Numbered from the stretch's first letter, positions 37,133-55,832 are shown. The stretch: 64,000 bases of DNA from CAVVYV01 sp963818205 (GCA_963818205.1 CAWFRG010000009.1:62001-126000), one strand, 5' to 3'. Numbers and translations: made by a program. The notes: generated by a model not told the origin, from the sequence alone.

Positions 37133-37525
37133 ATGGCAGCCACAAAGGTGAGCACCGAGGATTGGATCGAGGAGCTGAAGGGCATCTCCGTGCTCGAGCT
37201 CTCCGAGCGGATCAAGGCGCTGGAGGAGGAGTTCGGCGTCTCCGCGACCGCGGTCGCCGCTGCCGCTCCGGCGGCGGGCGGCGGCGGCGATGGTGCCGCC
37301 ACCGAGGAGGAGTCGAGCACCGTCGACGTCGTCCTGACCGCCGCCGGCGACAAGAAGATCGGCGTGATCAAGGCGGTCCGCGCGGCCACCGGGCTCGGCC
37401 TCAAGGAGGCCAAGGCCCTGGTCGACGAGGCCCCGAAGCCCGTCAAGGAGGGCATCGAGCGCGAGGAGGCCGAGAAGCTGGTCGCGGAGATCGAGGAGGC
37501 CGGCGGCAGCGCCGAGCTCAAGTAG
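37133..37525 (+). CDS. rplL: Ribosomal protein L7/L12
   Basis: 130 residues. N-terminal dimerisation part WIEELKGISVLELSERIKAL, an Ala/Gly-rich hinge (AAAAPAAGGGGDGAA), and the C-terminal factor-binding domain VDVVLTAAGDKKIGVIKAVR, TGLGLKEAKALVDEAPKPVK. AGGAGG (37115-37120) lies 12 bases upstream. Present in multiple copies on the stalk through L10. It is the last gene before the rpoB leader. Confidence 0.97.
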   Translation: MAATKVSTEDWIEELKGISVLELSERIKALEEEFGVSATAVAAAAPAAGGGGDGAATEEESSTVDVVLTAAGDKKIGVIKAVRAATGLGLKEAKALVDEAPKPVKEGIEREEAEKLVAEIEEAGGSAELK

Positions 37526-37659
37526 CGTCCGGCTACACTGTTAACACCATTGAAGCCGGAGTAGGCCGTGTGGTAATCTGCGCGGTCGCGCGCCGGTGAG
37601 CCCTGCTGCCCGCATTTTGCGCGGTCTCACAGTCCTTCCGATACTTTAGGAGTCGCCAG
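37526..37659 (+). promoter_or_regulatory. rplL-rpoB intergenic region
   Basis: Contains a TACACT box near 37533 and TACTTT at 37642-37647, and the ribosome-binding site AGGAG (37648-37652) seven bases before the TTG start of rpoB. No T-run terminator is seen, so rpoBC may be expressed both by read-through from rplL and from an internal promoter. Confidence 0.5.
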
Positions 37660-45312
<7,653 letters not shown>

Positions 45313-45369
45313 AGCGCTAGCTCGGAGCTGACCCAAGACTCCTATGGCTTAGGAGTGTTGGCTAGCGCT
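45313..45369 (+). terminator. Nested palindromic terminator after rpoC
   Basis: An outer nine-base stem AGCGCTAGC (45313-45321) / GCTAGCGCT (45361-45369) encloses an inner stem ACTCCTA (45338-45344) / TAGGAGT (45350-45356). There is no T-run. Being nearly symmetric it can serve rpoC and the convergent gene that ends at 45362. Confidence 0.6.
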
Positions 45370-45655
45370 CGGCTAGCTCTCGGCCCCGGGTGCGGGCCAG
45401 CGTGCCCTTGCGGATGCGGTCTCTGACCGCGTGCTCGGGCTGGGCGTGGGCGGCGCCGCCGTGGGGGCCGCGGCGCGGGGCCCTGGGCTGGGTCGGCTGG
45501 CGGCGCCAGCGTCGGAAGGTGTGGTCGCCGCCCTCGCCGGCGGCGTCCTCGAGCTCGGGCTCGGCCTTGGCCGCCCACCAGACGAGCCAGATGGCGAAGA
45601 AGACCGGGATCTTCAGGATCACGGCGAGGAAGATGATCGGCCACACGCCCTCCAT
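45362..45655 (-). CDS. Small single-pass membrane protein
   Basis: 97 residues from ATG 45655: MEGVWPIIFLAVILKIPVFF starts a single membrane helix ending IWLVWWAAKAEPE, then an acidic stretch and a basic, Pro/His/Gly-rich cytoplasmic tail with FRRWRRQPTQPRAPRRGPHG. I know of no function. The arrangement resembles conserved small membrane proteins of this lineage. It is the second of two minus-strand genes inserted between rpoC and rpsL; its stop lies in the shared terminator. Confidence 0.65.
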   Translation of the reverse strand: MEGVWPIIFLAVILKIPVFFAIWLVWWAAKAEPELEDAAGEGGDHTFRRWRRQPTQPRAPRRGPHGGAAHAQPEHAVRDRIRKGTLARTRGRELAER

Positions 45656-45704
45656 AACCCGGCGTCCCGGCAGTCGGCGCCTACCGCAGTCCGCGCTCGC
45701 GCGC

Positions 45705-46230
45705 CTACCTGGGTGTGAAGCCGTCTTCGACCCAGGCCTCGAGAGCGGCGACGTGCCCCTCCTCGAGGCCCACCGCCTGACTCGGTCGGGACCAGCAGCG
45801 TCGGGGCTATCCGGTGCTCGGCCCACTCGTAGCAGCCCTCGTCGAGGCTGTCGTCGATCCAGGCCAGCGGGCGTTTTCCCGCGTACTCCTCGAGTGCCTC
45901 CAGCTTCCAGTGGGCGGTGCCGAACTGGGCGCGGCCGTCGAAGGTCAGATAGTGGAGCTTGGGGACGCCGAGGATCCCCGGGAGGTGGTCGTTGGCGCGG
46001 TCCTCCCAGCCGCTTGCCCAGATCAGCTCATAGGTCTTCGCCAGGCGGTTGAGCCGCTCGCCGGTCGGCATCGAGATGCAGTGCAGCATCCCGTCGATCA
46101 GGTGGTACTCGCCCGGTGCTCCCGCGCTCGGGTCGCCCGGCTCCTCGGAGCTCTTGAAGCCGAAGAGGCTGATCACCCCGTCGATGTCGATGGCGAGGAT
46201 CGGCTTGGTCTCCTTCTTGAACAGCGGCAC
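45705..46230 (-). CDS. HAD-like protein (one frame break)
   Basis: About 174 residues from GTG 46230. LFKKETKPILAIDIDGVISL carries the HAD nucleophile motif DxDGV, followed by LIDGMLHCISMPTGERLNRL, LIWASGWEDRAND and LAWIDDSLDEGCYEWAEHRI (the later DD motif). This matches the HAD_SAK-type family often annotated as phosphatase-like. An indel near 45785 shifts the tail; the corrected end reads EEGHVAALEAWVEDGFTPR at 45705. TACTCT (46238-46243, minus strand) lies seven bases before the GTG. Substrate unknown. Confidence 0.75.
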
Positions 46231-46313
46231 GGATCGAAGAGTATGGGCACCCGGCACCCCCGCAGCCGTAGGCGAGGAGGTGGCCGGTTGATGTTGCTCT
46301 ACCATTCGCCGCC
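46231..46313. promoter_or_regulatory. Divergent leaderless promoters, HAD gene and rpsL
   Basis: On the plus strand TACCAT (46300-46305) is eight bases before the rpsL GTG; on the minus strand TACTCT (46238-46243) is seven bases before the HAD gene GTG. Neither start has a ribosome-binding site, so both mRNAs probably begin at the start codon. Confidence 0.6.
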
Positions 46314-46709
46314 GTGCCGAATACCAATCAACTCGTTCGCAAGGGCCGCAACCGTAAGAAGAAGAAGATGTCGACCCCTGGCCTGAAGTCGGGCCGCGGC
46401 AGGAAGAAGCGGGTCGCGGCTCCGCAGCGGCGGGGCGTCTGTACCCGCGTCGCCACGGTCACCCCGAAGAAGCCGAACTCCGCGCTCCGCAAGATCGCCC
46501 GCGTGCGCCTCACCAACGGCCTCGAGGTGACCTGCTACATCCCGGGCGAGGGCCACAACCTTCAGGAGCACTCGGTGGTGCTGGTCCGCGGCGGCCGGGT
46601 CAAGGACCTCCCTGGCGTCCGCTACAAGGTCGTCCGCGGCACCCTCGACGCCGCCGGCGTCTCCGACCGCAAGCAGGGCCGCTCGCTCTACGGAGTCAAA
46701 GCCAGCTGA
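46314..46709 (+). CDS. rpsL: Ribosomal protein S12
   Basis: 131 residues from GTG 46314. NQLVRKGRNRKKKK, GVCTRVATVTPKKPNSALRK (with the Lys whose change gives streptomycin resistance elsewhere), RVRLTNGLEVTCYIPGEGHN, LQEHSVVLVRGGRVKDLPGV and SDRKQGRSLYGVKAS. A few extra residues sit near position 25-30 (LKSGRGRKKR), as in other long S12 variants. It forms the decoding site of the 30S subunit. First gene of the str cluster; the start is leaderless-like, and a structured element separates it from rpsG. Confidence 0.97.
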   Translation: MPNTNQLVRKGRNRKKKKMSTPGLKSGRGRKKRVAAPQRRGVCTRVATVTPKKPNSALRKIARVRLTNGLEVTCYIPGEGHNLQEHSVVLVRGGRVKDLPGVRYKVVRGTLDAAGVSDRKQGRSLYGVKAS

Positions 46710-46872
46710 GATGCCTGGACCCGCGGCCACGCACACTCGGATGACGCGCCTGGCGCTTCACAGCTCTTCGTCCTCGGGCTCGCCTTTGGCACCACCAAAG
46801 GCTTCGCCCTGCGTCCTCGATCTGCTCGGCCAGGCGCGCCCCCGAGCGCACGCGCCACGCGTCCAGGCATCT
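46709..46872 (+). repeat. Structured intercistronic element, copy A (rpsL/rpsG)
   Basis: Three nested perfect helices: P1 AGATGCCTGGAC (46709-46720) / GTCCAGGCATCT (46861-46872); P2 CGCGCCTGGC (46745-46754) / GCCAGGCGCG (46829-46838); P3 GCCTTTGG (46782-46789) / CCAAAGGC (46795-46802). Unpaired segments CCACGCACAC (46727-46736) and cagctcttcgtcctcgg (46761-46777) are identical to copy B at 52160-52307, while the helices differ by compensating changes. The body is flanked by TGA on both sides and directly abuts the rpsG ATG. It could be an RNA regulator or a mobile palindromic element. Confidence 0.75.
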
Positions 46873-46873
46873 G

Positions 46874-47344
46874 ATGCCGCGCCGGAACCAGGCAACGATC
46901 CGGCCGCTGGAGCCGGACTCGCTCTACCGCAGCCGGCTGGTGCAGCAGGTGGTCAACAAGGTGATGAGCGACGGCAAGAAGTCGCTTGCCGAGCAGATCA
47001 CCTACGACGCCCTCTCGGTTGTGGGGGAGCGAACCGGCAACAACCCGGTCGAGGAGCTCGAGAACGCGATCAAGCAGCTCACCCCGGTGCTCGAGGTGCG
47101 CTCACGGCGAGTCGGTGGCGCCACCTACCAGGTGCCGGTCGAGGTGCCCGCCCGCCGCGCCCGCACCCTGGCCGTCCGCTGGATGGTCGAGTTCGCGCGC
47201 GCCCGCGGCGAGAAGTCGATGTCCGAGCGGCTCGCCAACGAGATCCTCGATGCGGCCAAGCAGCAGGGCAACGCCTGGAAGCGCAAGGACGACATCTACC
47301 GGATGGCGCAGGCGAACAAGGCGTTCGCCCACTACCGCTGGTAG
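46874..47344 (+). CDS. rpsG: Ribosomal protein S7
   Basis: 156 residues: MPRRNQATIRPLEPDSLYRS, LVQQVVNKVMSDGKKSLAEQ, GNNPVEELENAIKQLTPVLE, VRSRRVGGATYQVPVEVPAR and RGEKSMSERLANEILDAAKQ with AFAHYRW at the end. S7 nucleates assembly of the 30S head; in E. coli it also represses translation by binding the S12-S7 intercistronic RNA. Here that gap holds the structured element copy A. No ribosome-binding site is visible before the ATG. Confidence 0.97.
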   Translation: MPRRNQATIRPLEPDSLYRSRLVQQVVNKVMSDGKKSLAEQITYDALSVVGERTGNNPVEELENAIKQLTPVLEVRSRRVGGATYQVPVEVPARRARTLAVRWMVEFARARGEKSMSERLANEILDAAKQQGNAWKRKDDIYRMAQANKAFAHYRW

Positions 47345-47444
47345 AGCCAGAGGCGGCTGCAAACCTTCGTCTGGCGGCGTCCTCGGTCGGGCGTCTCGCT
47401 CACGCACGTCTCAAGTGCGCTCGCTTCGCCGCCCTCCCTGCGTT
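47345..47444. terminator. Hairpin-rich gap after rpsG
   Basis: GGCGGC (47351-47356) can pair with GCCGCC (47427-47432), and inside it CGCAC (47402-47406) with GTGCG (47414-47418). It lies between convergent genes and may act as a bidirectional terminator. It shares loose wording (cgtcctcggtcg) with the structured elements but not their helices. Confidence 0.4.
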
Positions 47445-47972
47445 CTAGCCGGACTCGGTTTTCGCCGCCTCTTGCGCGACGGCTGACTTGCTTGGTTCTT
47501 GCGGCCTCTGGCTGCTGAGCTGATCCGGGCGCATCGTCGCCAGGGCGGCGCCGCAGACGGTCAGCACCAGCGAGCCGACAAGCTCGAACCAGAAGCCGGC
47601 CTGGGGCTCGGCCTTGGCGTCGACGAACAACTCCCGGGGATCGTCGAGGGTGCCGACCTTGTTGACGTCCGGTAGGTCCCCGATCAGGAAGATCAGCAAC
47701 GCCACCACCCCGCAGACCGCCACCGCGACGGCCGCCACCTCGGAGATCGGCTGCCCCCGGGTGGCGATCCCGACCGCGAGCAGGATCAGAGCGAAGGCGG
47801 CGAGGACCACCATCGCGTAGCCGTGCTGGTCGGCGGAGTCGATCTCGCTGATCGCCTCGCCGCCGGGCGGGACGAGCTCGAAGATGTTCATGAACTGCGA
47901 GGCGGCGAGCATTCCGGCCGCGCCCGCGCAGGCGAGTACCAGGAGAGTCTCGCTGCGCTCGAGCCGCCTCAA
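47445..47972 (-). CDS. Four-helix membrane protein of unknown function
   Basis: 175 residues from TTG 47972. Hydrophobic segments lie at about residues 8-28, 52-70, 80-100 and 128-147, separated by polar loops (VPPGGEAISEIDSADQHGYA, DLPDVNKVGTLDDPRE), with a Gln/Ser/Glu-rich cytoplasmic tail. No family is recognised. It sits on the minus strand between rpsG and fusA, a junction that is contiguous in most bacteria. The TTG start is the only candidate near the first helix and has no clear ribosome-binding site. Confidence 0.6.
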   Translation of the reverse strand: MRRLERSETLLVLACAGAAGMLAASQFMNIFELVPPGGEAISEIDSADQHGYAMVVLAAFALILLAVGIATRGQPISEVAAVAVAVCGVVALLIFLIGDLPDVNKVGTLDDPRELFVDAKAEPQAGFWFELVGSLVLTVCGAALATMRPDQLSSQRPQEPSKSAVAQEAAKTESG

Positions 47973-48304
47973 GAGTGGGCCTCGCCGCGGGCGGCGACGA
48001 CCACTGGCCGAGCCTTGCCGGAGCGCCGAAGAAGCCCGGAGAGGCTCCTGTCGAGCCCGGCGCCTGAGCGGCGTCGGCGTCGGAAAACTGGGCCGTTTCC
48101 CCTCCTGGGCGCCATCATCCCCTTGCTATCATCCCGCCTCGCGCCCGGTGCCGCTCCGGTGCCTGGCGGCGAGGATCCGTTTCAATGAAGAACGGCGCAA
48201 CATAGGCGAAGGTCGGGTCCACTGAGACGCTTTGTTCTCGGGCCCGCAAGGGCCTTTTTCGTGCCCGAAATCGCCTCTCACCCTAGCCACTCCGGACTTT
48301 CGAC
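47973..48304 (+). promoter_or_regulatory. fusA promoter and long leader with attenuator
   Basis: A 332-base non-coding gap. A TATCAT box near 48128-48133 would give a leader of about 165 bases. Inside it GGCCC-GCAA-GGGCC (48241-48254) followed by five T (48255-48259) is a classic intrinsic terminator placed before the gene, so it probably works as an attenuator. The start codon has no strong ribosome-binding site. The first 150 bases of the gap show no gene. Confidence 0.6.
48241..48259 (+). terminator. Intrinsic terminator in the fusA leader
   Basis: Five-base-pair GC stem closed by a GCAA tetraloop and followed by TTTTT, about 45 bases upstream of the fusA ATG. Its position inside the leader suggests premature termination control rather than the end of a gene. 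Confidence 0.7.
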
Positions 48305-50419
<2,115 letters not shown>

Positions 50420-50505
50420 GCCGGAAAACCCAGCTTCCGGGCTATATTTCCAGGGTTCGCCCGAAGCCAACGACTTAGAGAAATCGAGACACCCAAAGGA
50501 GCGAG
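50420..50505 (+). promoter_or_regulatory. tuf promoter and ribosome-binding site
   Basis: CCGGAA (50421-50426) / TTCCGG (50435-50440) forms a hairpin just after fusA, directly followed by a TATATT box (50443-50448). AAAGGAG (50495-50501) is four bases before the tuf ATG, the strongest ribosome-binding site in the cluster. Confidence 0.6.
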
Positions 50506-51690
<1,185 letters not shown>

Positions 51691-51695
51691 CAACG

Positions 51696-51720
51696 GCGGG
51701 CCCGCCCAGGGCCCGCTTTT
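51696..51720 (+). terminator. Intrinsic terminator after tuf
   Basis: Perfect eight-base stem GCGGGCCC (51696-51703) / GGGCCCGC (51709-51716), five-base loop, TTTT at 51717-51720, starting five bases after the tuf stop. Confidence 0.9.
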
Positions 51721-51839
51721 CGTGTGGCCCTGTGGGGCAGCACTAGGGCCGCGACAACTGCAAACACATACGACCGGGGCGCGGCCTCATCGGGGGCGGC
51801 GCCCCAACTGCGCAAAGAGACCAGAACGAAAACAGCTAA

Positions 51840-52160
51840 ATGGCATCACTGACATCGGGAAAGATCCGGATCCGGCTGAAGGCGTACGACCACGACGCCA
51901 TAGACCGGGCTGCGCAGGAGATCGTCGGCACCGCCGAGCGCACGGGCGCGACCGTCGCCGGGCCGATCCCACTCCCAACCGACAAGCACGTCTACTGCGT
52001 GATCCGCAGTCCGTTCAAGGACAAGGACTCGCGGGAGCACTTCGAGATTCGCACCCACAAGCGGCTGATCGACATCCACCAGCCGACCCCGAAGACGGTC
52101 GACGAGCTGCAGCGGATGGAGACCCTGCCCGCGGGCGTCGACGTGGAGATCCGCCTTTGA
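51840..52160 (+). CDS. rpsJ: Ribosomal protein S10
   Basis: 106 residues: KIRIRLKAYDHDAIDRAAQE, ATVAGPIPLPTDKHVYCVIR, REHFEIRTHKRLIDIHQPTP and VDELQRMETLPAGVDVEIRL. Also the NusE partner of NusB in antitermination. First gene of the S10 cluster after a 119-base leader (51721-51839) in which I see neither a clear promoter nor a strong ribosome-binding site. Its stop is the left TGA of structured element copy B. Confidence 0.97.
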   Translation: MASLTSGKIRIRLKAYDHDAIDRAAQEIVGTAERTGATVAGPIPLPTDKHVYCVIRSPFKDKDSREHFEIRTHKRLIDIHQPTPKTVDELQRMETLPAGVDVEIRL

Positions 52161-52307
52161 GATGACCGCGACCACGCACACCTGGATGGCGCGCATGGCG
52201 TGTCGCAGCTCTTCGTCCTCGGTCGCTCGCGTGGCGCTGCCACGCGTCGCTCTCCTCGACGCTCGGCCATGCGCTCCCCGGCGCACTGGCCACGGAGGCG
52301 GTCATCT
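52160..52307 (+). repeat. Structured intercistronic element, copy B (rpsJ/rplC)
   Basis: Same design as copy A: P1 AGATGACCGC (52160-52169) / GCGGTCATCT (52298-52307); P2 GCGCATGGC (52191-52199) / GCCATGCGC (52266-52274); P3 CGCGTGGC (52228-52235) / GCCACGCG (52239-52246). CCACGCACAC (52172-52181) and cagctcttcgtcctcgg (52206-52222) are identical to copy A. P1 and P3 differ almost completely in sequence from copy A yet pair perfectly, and P2 has a compensating C-G to A-T change. TGA flanks both ends; the rplC ATG follows at once. Confidence 0.75.
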
Positions 52308-52308
52308 G

Positions 52309-53001
52309 ATGTCGGTGATCGTCGGCAAGAAGCTGGGGATGACCCGCGTCTTCACCGAGGACGGGACGGCGGTGCCGGTGACCGTGATCGAGGCCGCACC
52401 GAACAAGGTGACCGCGATCCGCCGCGCCGACCGCGACGGCTACGACGCGATCCAGCTCGCTGCCCTGCCGGTCGAGGAGGGGAAGCTGACCAAGGGCGAG
52501 CTCGGCCACCTGAAGAAGGCCGGCGCCGGCGGGATGCGGACCCTGGTCGAGTTTCGCGACGCCGAGCTGCCCGCTGCGGGCTCTGGCAAGCAGGAGCCGA
52601 AGGAAGGCGAGGAGGATGGGGACGAAGGCGCCGAAGCCCCGGGCCAGCGAAAGGTCGGAGACGACGTCACCGTCGCCGATTTCGAGCCCGGCCAAAGCGT
52701 CAAGGTCTCCGCTGTCTCGATCGGCAAGGGCTTCCAGGGGACGATCAAGCGCCACAACTTCAGCCGCGGCCCGATCAGCCACGGCTCCCACAACGTTCGC
52801 GCCCCGGGCTCGATCGGGGCGAGCGCCGATCCGGCGCGGGTCTTCAAGGGGACGAAGATGCCGGGCCAGATGGGCTCCCGCCGAGTCACCCAGCCCGGCG
52901 CCGAGGTGGTCGAGGTGGACGCGGAGCACAACCTGCTGCTGATTCGCGGCTCGGTCCCCGGTGGCCGCAACGTCACGGTGGAGGTTCGCAGCGATGGCTG
53001 A
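52309..53001 (+). CDS. rplC: Ribosomal protein L3
   Basis: 230 residues: VIVGKKLGMTRVFTEDGTAV, KGELGHLKKAGAGGMRTLVE, SIGKGFQGTIKRHNFSRGPI, SHGSHNVRAPGSIGASADPA and KMPGQMGSRRVTQPGAEVVE. An acidic insert (KEGEEDGDEGAEAPG) of about 25 residues sits between the N-terminal part and the DFEPGQSV segment. L3 nucleates 50S assembly near the peptidyl-transferase centre. The start directly follows the structured element; GGAGG at 52294-52298 is partly buried in its P1 stem, so the fold could affect initiation. Confidence 0.96.
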   Translation: MSVIVGKKLGMTRVFTEDGTAVPVTVIEAAPNKVTAIRRADRDGYDAIQLAALPVEEGKLTKGELGHLKKAGAGGMRTLVEFRDAELPAAGSGKQEPKEGEEDGDEGAEAPGQRKVGDDVTVADFEPGQSVKVSAVSIGKGFQGTIKRHNFSRGPISHGSHNVRAPGSIGASADPARVFKGTKMPGQMGSRRVTQPGAEVVEVDAEHNLLLIRGSVPGGRNVTVEVRSDG

Positions 53002-53671
53002 GACCAAAGCGGCGGCAACCGGAACCAGCGCGGTCAAGGCTCCGGTGCTCGACCTGCATAAAACGGGTCGCGCTGACGCGCGCCCTCGCACAAAGGCCGA
53101 TCTGCCCAAGGCGCTGTTCAGCGAGCCCTTCCACGAGTCGCTCGTGCACGAGGCCGCGCGCGCCGACCTGGCGGCGCGCCGTCGCGGCACCCACTCCACG
53201 CTCACTCGCGGCGAGGTGGCGATGACCACCGCCAAGGCCTGGCGCCAGAAGGGCACCGGCCGCGCCCGCGCCGGCGCGCTGAGCGTTCCCCATCGCTACG
53301 GCGGTGGTGCCGCCTTCGGCCCCAAGCCCCGCCACTACACGGTCAAGGTGAACCGCAAGGCCCGCCGGCGGGCCCTCCGCGCCGCCCTCACCATGCACGC
53401 GGAGCGGGACACGATCGCCGTCATCGACGGCTCCAGCTTCGAGAAGCCCTCCACCAAGGAGGCCGACAAGGGCCTCTCGGCCTGGGGAGCGGGGCGCCCC
53501 ATCCTGATCGTGCTCGGCGCCGAGGAGGACGCCGCGGCGAAGAGCTTCCGCAACATCGAGGGTGTCACGGTCGCCTTGGCGAGCGCCGCCGGTGTCGCCG
53601 ACGTGGTCGGGGCTGCCTCCCTGGTGGTCTCGGAGGAGGCGCTGAAGGAGCTCGAGGGGAGGGTGGGCTGA
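52994..53671 (+). CDS. rplD: Ribosomal protein L4
   Basis: 225 residues from ATG 52994, overlapping the rplC stop by eight bases. HESLVHEAARADLAARRRGT, MTTAKAWRQKGTGRARAGAL, SVPHRYGGGAAFGPKPRHYT and NRKARRRALRAALTMHAERD are the conserved loop and extended arm; the C-terminal part has GRPILIVLGAEEDAAAKSFR. Binds 23S rRNA and lines the exit tunnel. The N-terminal 20 residues are Ala-rich. Coupled to rplW through a TGATG junction. Confidence 0.96.
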   Translation: MAETKAAATGTSAVKAPVLDLHKTGRADARPRTKADLPKALFSEPFHESLVHEAARADLAARRRGTHSTLTRGEVAMTTAKAWRQKGTGRARAGALSVPHRYGGGAAFGPKPRHYTVKVNRKARRRALRAALTMHAERDTIAVIDGSSFEKPSTKEADKGLSAWGAGRPILIVLGAEEDAAAKSFRNIEGVTVALASAAGVADVVGAASLVVSEEALKELEGRVG

Positions 53672-53967
53672 TGGACGCGCGACAGGTGCTCGTCCGGCCA
53701 GTGGTCTCCGAGAAGAGCTACGCCCTGATGTCGGACGGCAAGTACACCTTCAGGGTTCACGATCGAGCCCACAAGACCCAGATCGCCCAGGCGGTGGAGG
53801 AGATCTTCGGCGTCCACGTGCGCTCGGTCCATACCTCCAAGGTCAACTCGAAGCCCAAGCGCCGGGGCCTCAGCGCGGGCCGCTCCCGGGCCTGGAAGAA
53901 GGCGATCGTCCAGCTCGCCCCCGGTGAGCGAATCGAGCTGTTCGAGGGCGCGGCGGTCGAGGAGTAG
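53671..53967 (+). CDS. rplW: Ribosomal protein L23
   Basis: 98 residues: DARQVLVRPVVSEKSYALMS, KYTFRVHDRAHKTQIAQAVE and EIFGVHVRSVHTSKVNSKPK with RGLSAGRSRAWKKAIVQLAP. L23 sits at the tunnel exit and is the docking point for trigger factor, SRP and SecYEG. Normal length with an acidic end. Twelve bases separate it from rplB. Confidence 0.97.
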   Translation: MDARQVLVRPVVSEKSYALMSDGKYTFRVHDRAHKTQIAQAVEEIFGVHVRSVHTSKVNSKPKRRGLSAGRSRAWKKAIVQLAPGERIELFEGAAVEE

Positions 53968-53979
53968 CGAGGACTAGAG

Positions 53980-54820
53980 ATGGCCAACCGAAAGACAAGA
54001 CCGACCAGCCCGGGCAGGCGCTTCGGCACCTATCAGGTCCGCGAGGAGCTCAGCGGCGACGGGCCGAACAAGCAGCTGACCAAGGGCAAGACTCGCTCGA
54101 GCGGGCGCAACACCGACGGACGGGTGACCGCCCGCCATCGCGGCGGGCGGCGCGAAGCGGCGCTATCGCCGGATCGACTTCAAGCGAACCAAGGACGGGG
54201 TGCCTGCCCGGGTCGCGACGATCGAGTACGACCCGAACCGCAGCGCCAACATCGCGTTGCTCAACTACGCGGACGGCGAGAAGCGCTACATCCTCGCCCC
54301 GCAGGGGCTGCGGGTCGGCGACGAGATCTCCTCCGGCGAGGGGGCTGACATCAGCCCTGGCAATTCCCTGGCGCTGGCGCGGATCCCGACGGGGACCGTG
54401 GTCCACAACGTCGAGCTGGTTCCGGGCCAGGGCGGGCGCCTCGGCCGGGCCGCCGGCACCGCGATCCAGGTGGTCGCCAAGGAGGGACCGATGGTGAGCC
54501 TGCGGCTGCCATCCTCGGAGGTGCGCATGGTCCGCGGCGAGTGCCGGGCAACCGTCGGCAGCCTCTCCAACGCTGAGCACCAGAACGTGAAGGTCGGGAA
54601 GGCCGGCCGCAACCGCCACAAGGGCCGCCGCCCGCAGACCCGCGGCGTGGCGATGAACCCCGTCGACCACCCACACGGCGGCGGCGAGGCCCACCACACC
54701 CCTGGTGGGCACCCGGTGACTCCTTGGGGCAAGCCGACGCTGGGCTACCGGACCCGCAAGAAGGGCAAGCGCTCCGACGAGCTGATCGTCCGCGGGCGTC
54801 GCCGAGGGAAGAGGAAGTAA
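53980..54820 (+). CDS. rplB: Ribosomal protein L2 (one frame break)
   Basis: About 280 residues. Starts NRKTRPTSPGRRFGTYQVRE; an extra base near 54150 (within the RHRGG-AKRRYRRIDFKR segment) shifts the frame, then VATIEYDPNRSANIALLNYA, YILAPQGLRVGDEISSGEGA, LVPGQGGRLGRAAGTAIQVV and the peptidyl-transferase-region MNPVDHPHGGGEAHH with the conserved His. L2 is needed for subunit joining and peptidyl transfer, so the break must be a sequencing error. Stop and rpsS start overlap as TAATG. Confidence 0.96.
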
Positions 54821-55101
54821 TGGGACGCTCGACCAAGAAGGGCCCGTGGGCCGAGGAGCGGCTGATCAAGCGGGTGGTGGCGATGAACGAGTCCGGCCAG
54901 AAGCAGATGGTGAAGACCTGGTCGCGCCAGTCCACAGTCTTCCCGGAGATGGTCGGTCACACGATCGCCGTTCACGACGGCCGCAAGCACGTGCCCGTCT
55001 ATATCTCCGAGTCAATGGTCGGCCACAGGCTCGGCGAGTTCGCCCCCACCAGGACCTTCCGCGCCCACTCGGGCGCCGGATCTGCCCAGCGAGAGGACTA
55101 G
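54820..55101 (+). CDS. rpsS: Ribosomal protein S19
   Basis: 93 residues: MGRSTKKGPWAEERLIKRVV, KTWSRQSTVFPEMVGHTIAV, HDGRKHVPVYISESMVGHRL and GEFAPTRTFRAHSG. A standard member that forms a complex with S13 in the 30S head. GAAGAGGAAG immediately before the start serves as ribosome-binding site. Four bases separate it from rplV. Confidence 0.97.
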   Translation: MGRSTKKGPWAEERLIKRVVAMNESGQKQMVKTWSRQSTVFPEMVGHTIAVHDGRKHVPVYISESMVGHRLGEFAPTRTFRAHSGAGSAQRED

Positions 55102-55104
55102 GCG

Positions 55105-55824
55105 ATGGCTGAGGACAGAGAAACAAAGCCGAAGGCAAGTGAGTCGGGCGGCTCGAAGCCGCCCACGAAGAAGCCGGCCCGCGCCAAGGCGGGCGCCACA
55201 AAGGCGGCTTCCGGATCCACGGCGGCGAGGAAGCCTGCCGCAAAGAAGCCTGCAGCCAAGCCGAAGGCCGAGGCCAAGCCGAAGACCACCGAAGCGAAGC
55301 CGAAGACCGAAGCGAAGCCGAAGACCCCGGCGAAGCCAAAGACTGAAGCGAAGCCGACAAGCACCAAGTCGGCGGACACAAAGACTGCGGCCGAATCACA
55401 ACCGAAGACGGAGGCTAAGCCGAAGGCTGCGCCGAAGCCCAGCACCAAGACGGCCGCCACAAAAACCGCGGCCGGACCAACGAAGCCGCCGGTGGTCAAC
55501 GCCCGTGCCCGCTACGTGCGGGTGGCGCCCCGCAAGGCTCGCCTGGTCGCCAACCAGGTACGCGGCATGCACGTCGACGATGCCAAGACCCTGCTGCGGT
55601 TCTCGAGCCGCAGCGCCGCCCGTGACATCGCCAAGCTGATCGATTCCGCCACCGCCAACGCGGAGGCGAATCATGATCTGGTCGCAGACGAGCTGCTGGT
55701 CGCCGACATCACGGTCGACGAGGGCCCGACGCTTCGCCGCTTCCGCCCCCGAGCGCTGGGCAGGGCGACCCGGATCAACAAGCGAACCAGCCACATCCGC
55801 GTGGCCCTGACGCCGGAGGACTAG
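55105..55824 (+). CDS. rplV: Ribosomal protein L22 with histone-like N-terminal tail
   Basis: 239 residues. The last 110 are a normal L22: ARARYVRVAPRKARLVANQV, LLRFSSRSAARDIAKLIDSA, ADELLVADITVDEGPTLRRF and INKRTSHIRVALTPED. The first 125 residues are a Lys/Ala/Pro-rich disordered tail with repeats of the kind KPKTEAKPKT and AAKKPAAKPKAEAKP, similar in composition to histone H1-like tails. The frame is unbroken. The core lines the exit tunnel; the tail would protrude from the ribosome surface. This is one of the most extreme L22 tails I know of. Confidence 0.95.
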   Translation: MAEDRETKPKASESGGSKPPTKKPARAKAGATKAASGSTAARKPAAKKPAAKPKAEAKPKTTEAKPKTEAKPKTPAKPKTEAKPTSTKSADTKTAAESQPKTEAKPKAAPKPSTKTAATKTAAGPTKPPVVNARARYVRVAPRKARLVANQVRGMHVDDAKTLLRFSSRSAARDIAKLIDSATANAEANHDLVADELLVADITVDEGPTLRRFRPRALGRATRINKRTSHIRVALTPED

Positions 55825-55832
55825 AGAGACCA

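Noticed and set aside
47345..47444. Third copy of the structured intercistronic element after rpsG
   Set aside because: Only a short cgtcctcggtcg stretch is shared. P1-P3 and the CCACGCACAC segment are absent, and it does not lie at a TGATG junction.
55260..55450. Short tandem repeats that might be a CRISPR-like or satellite array
   Set aside because: The repeats are codon-level repeats of the Lys/Pro/Ala-rich L22 head in an unbroken frame; there are no regular spacers. No CRISPR array was seen anywhere in the window.
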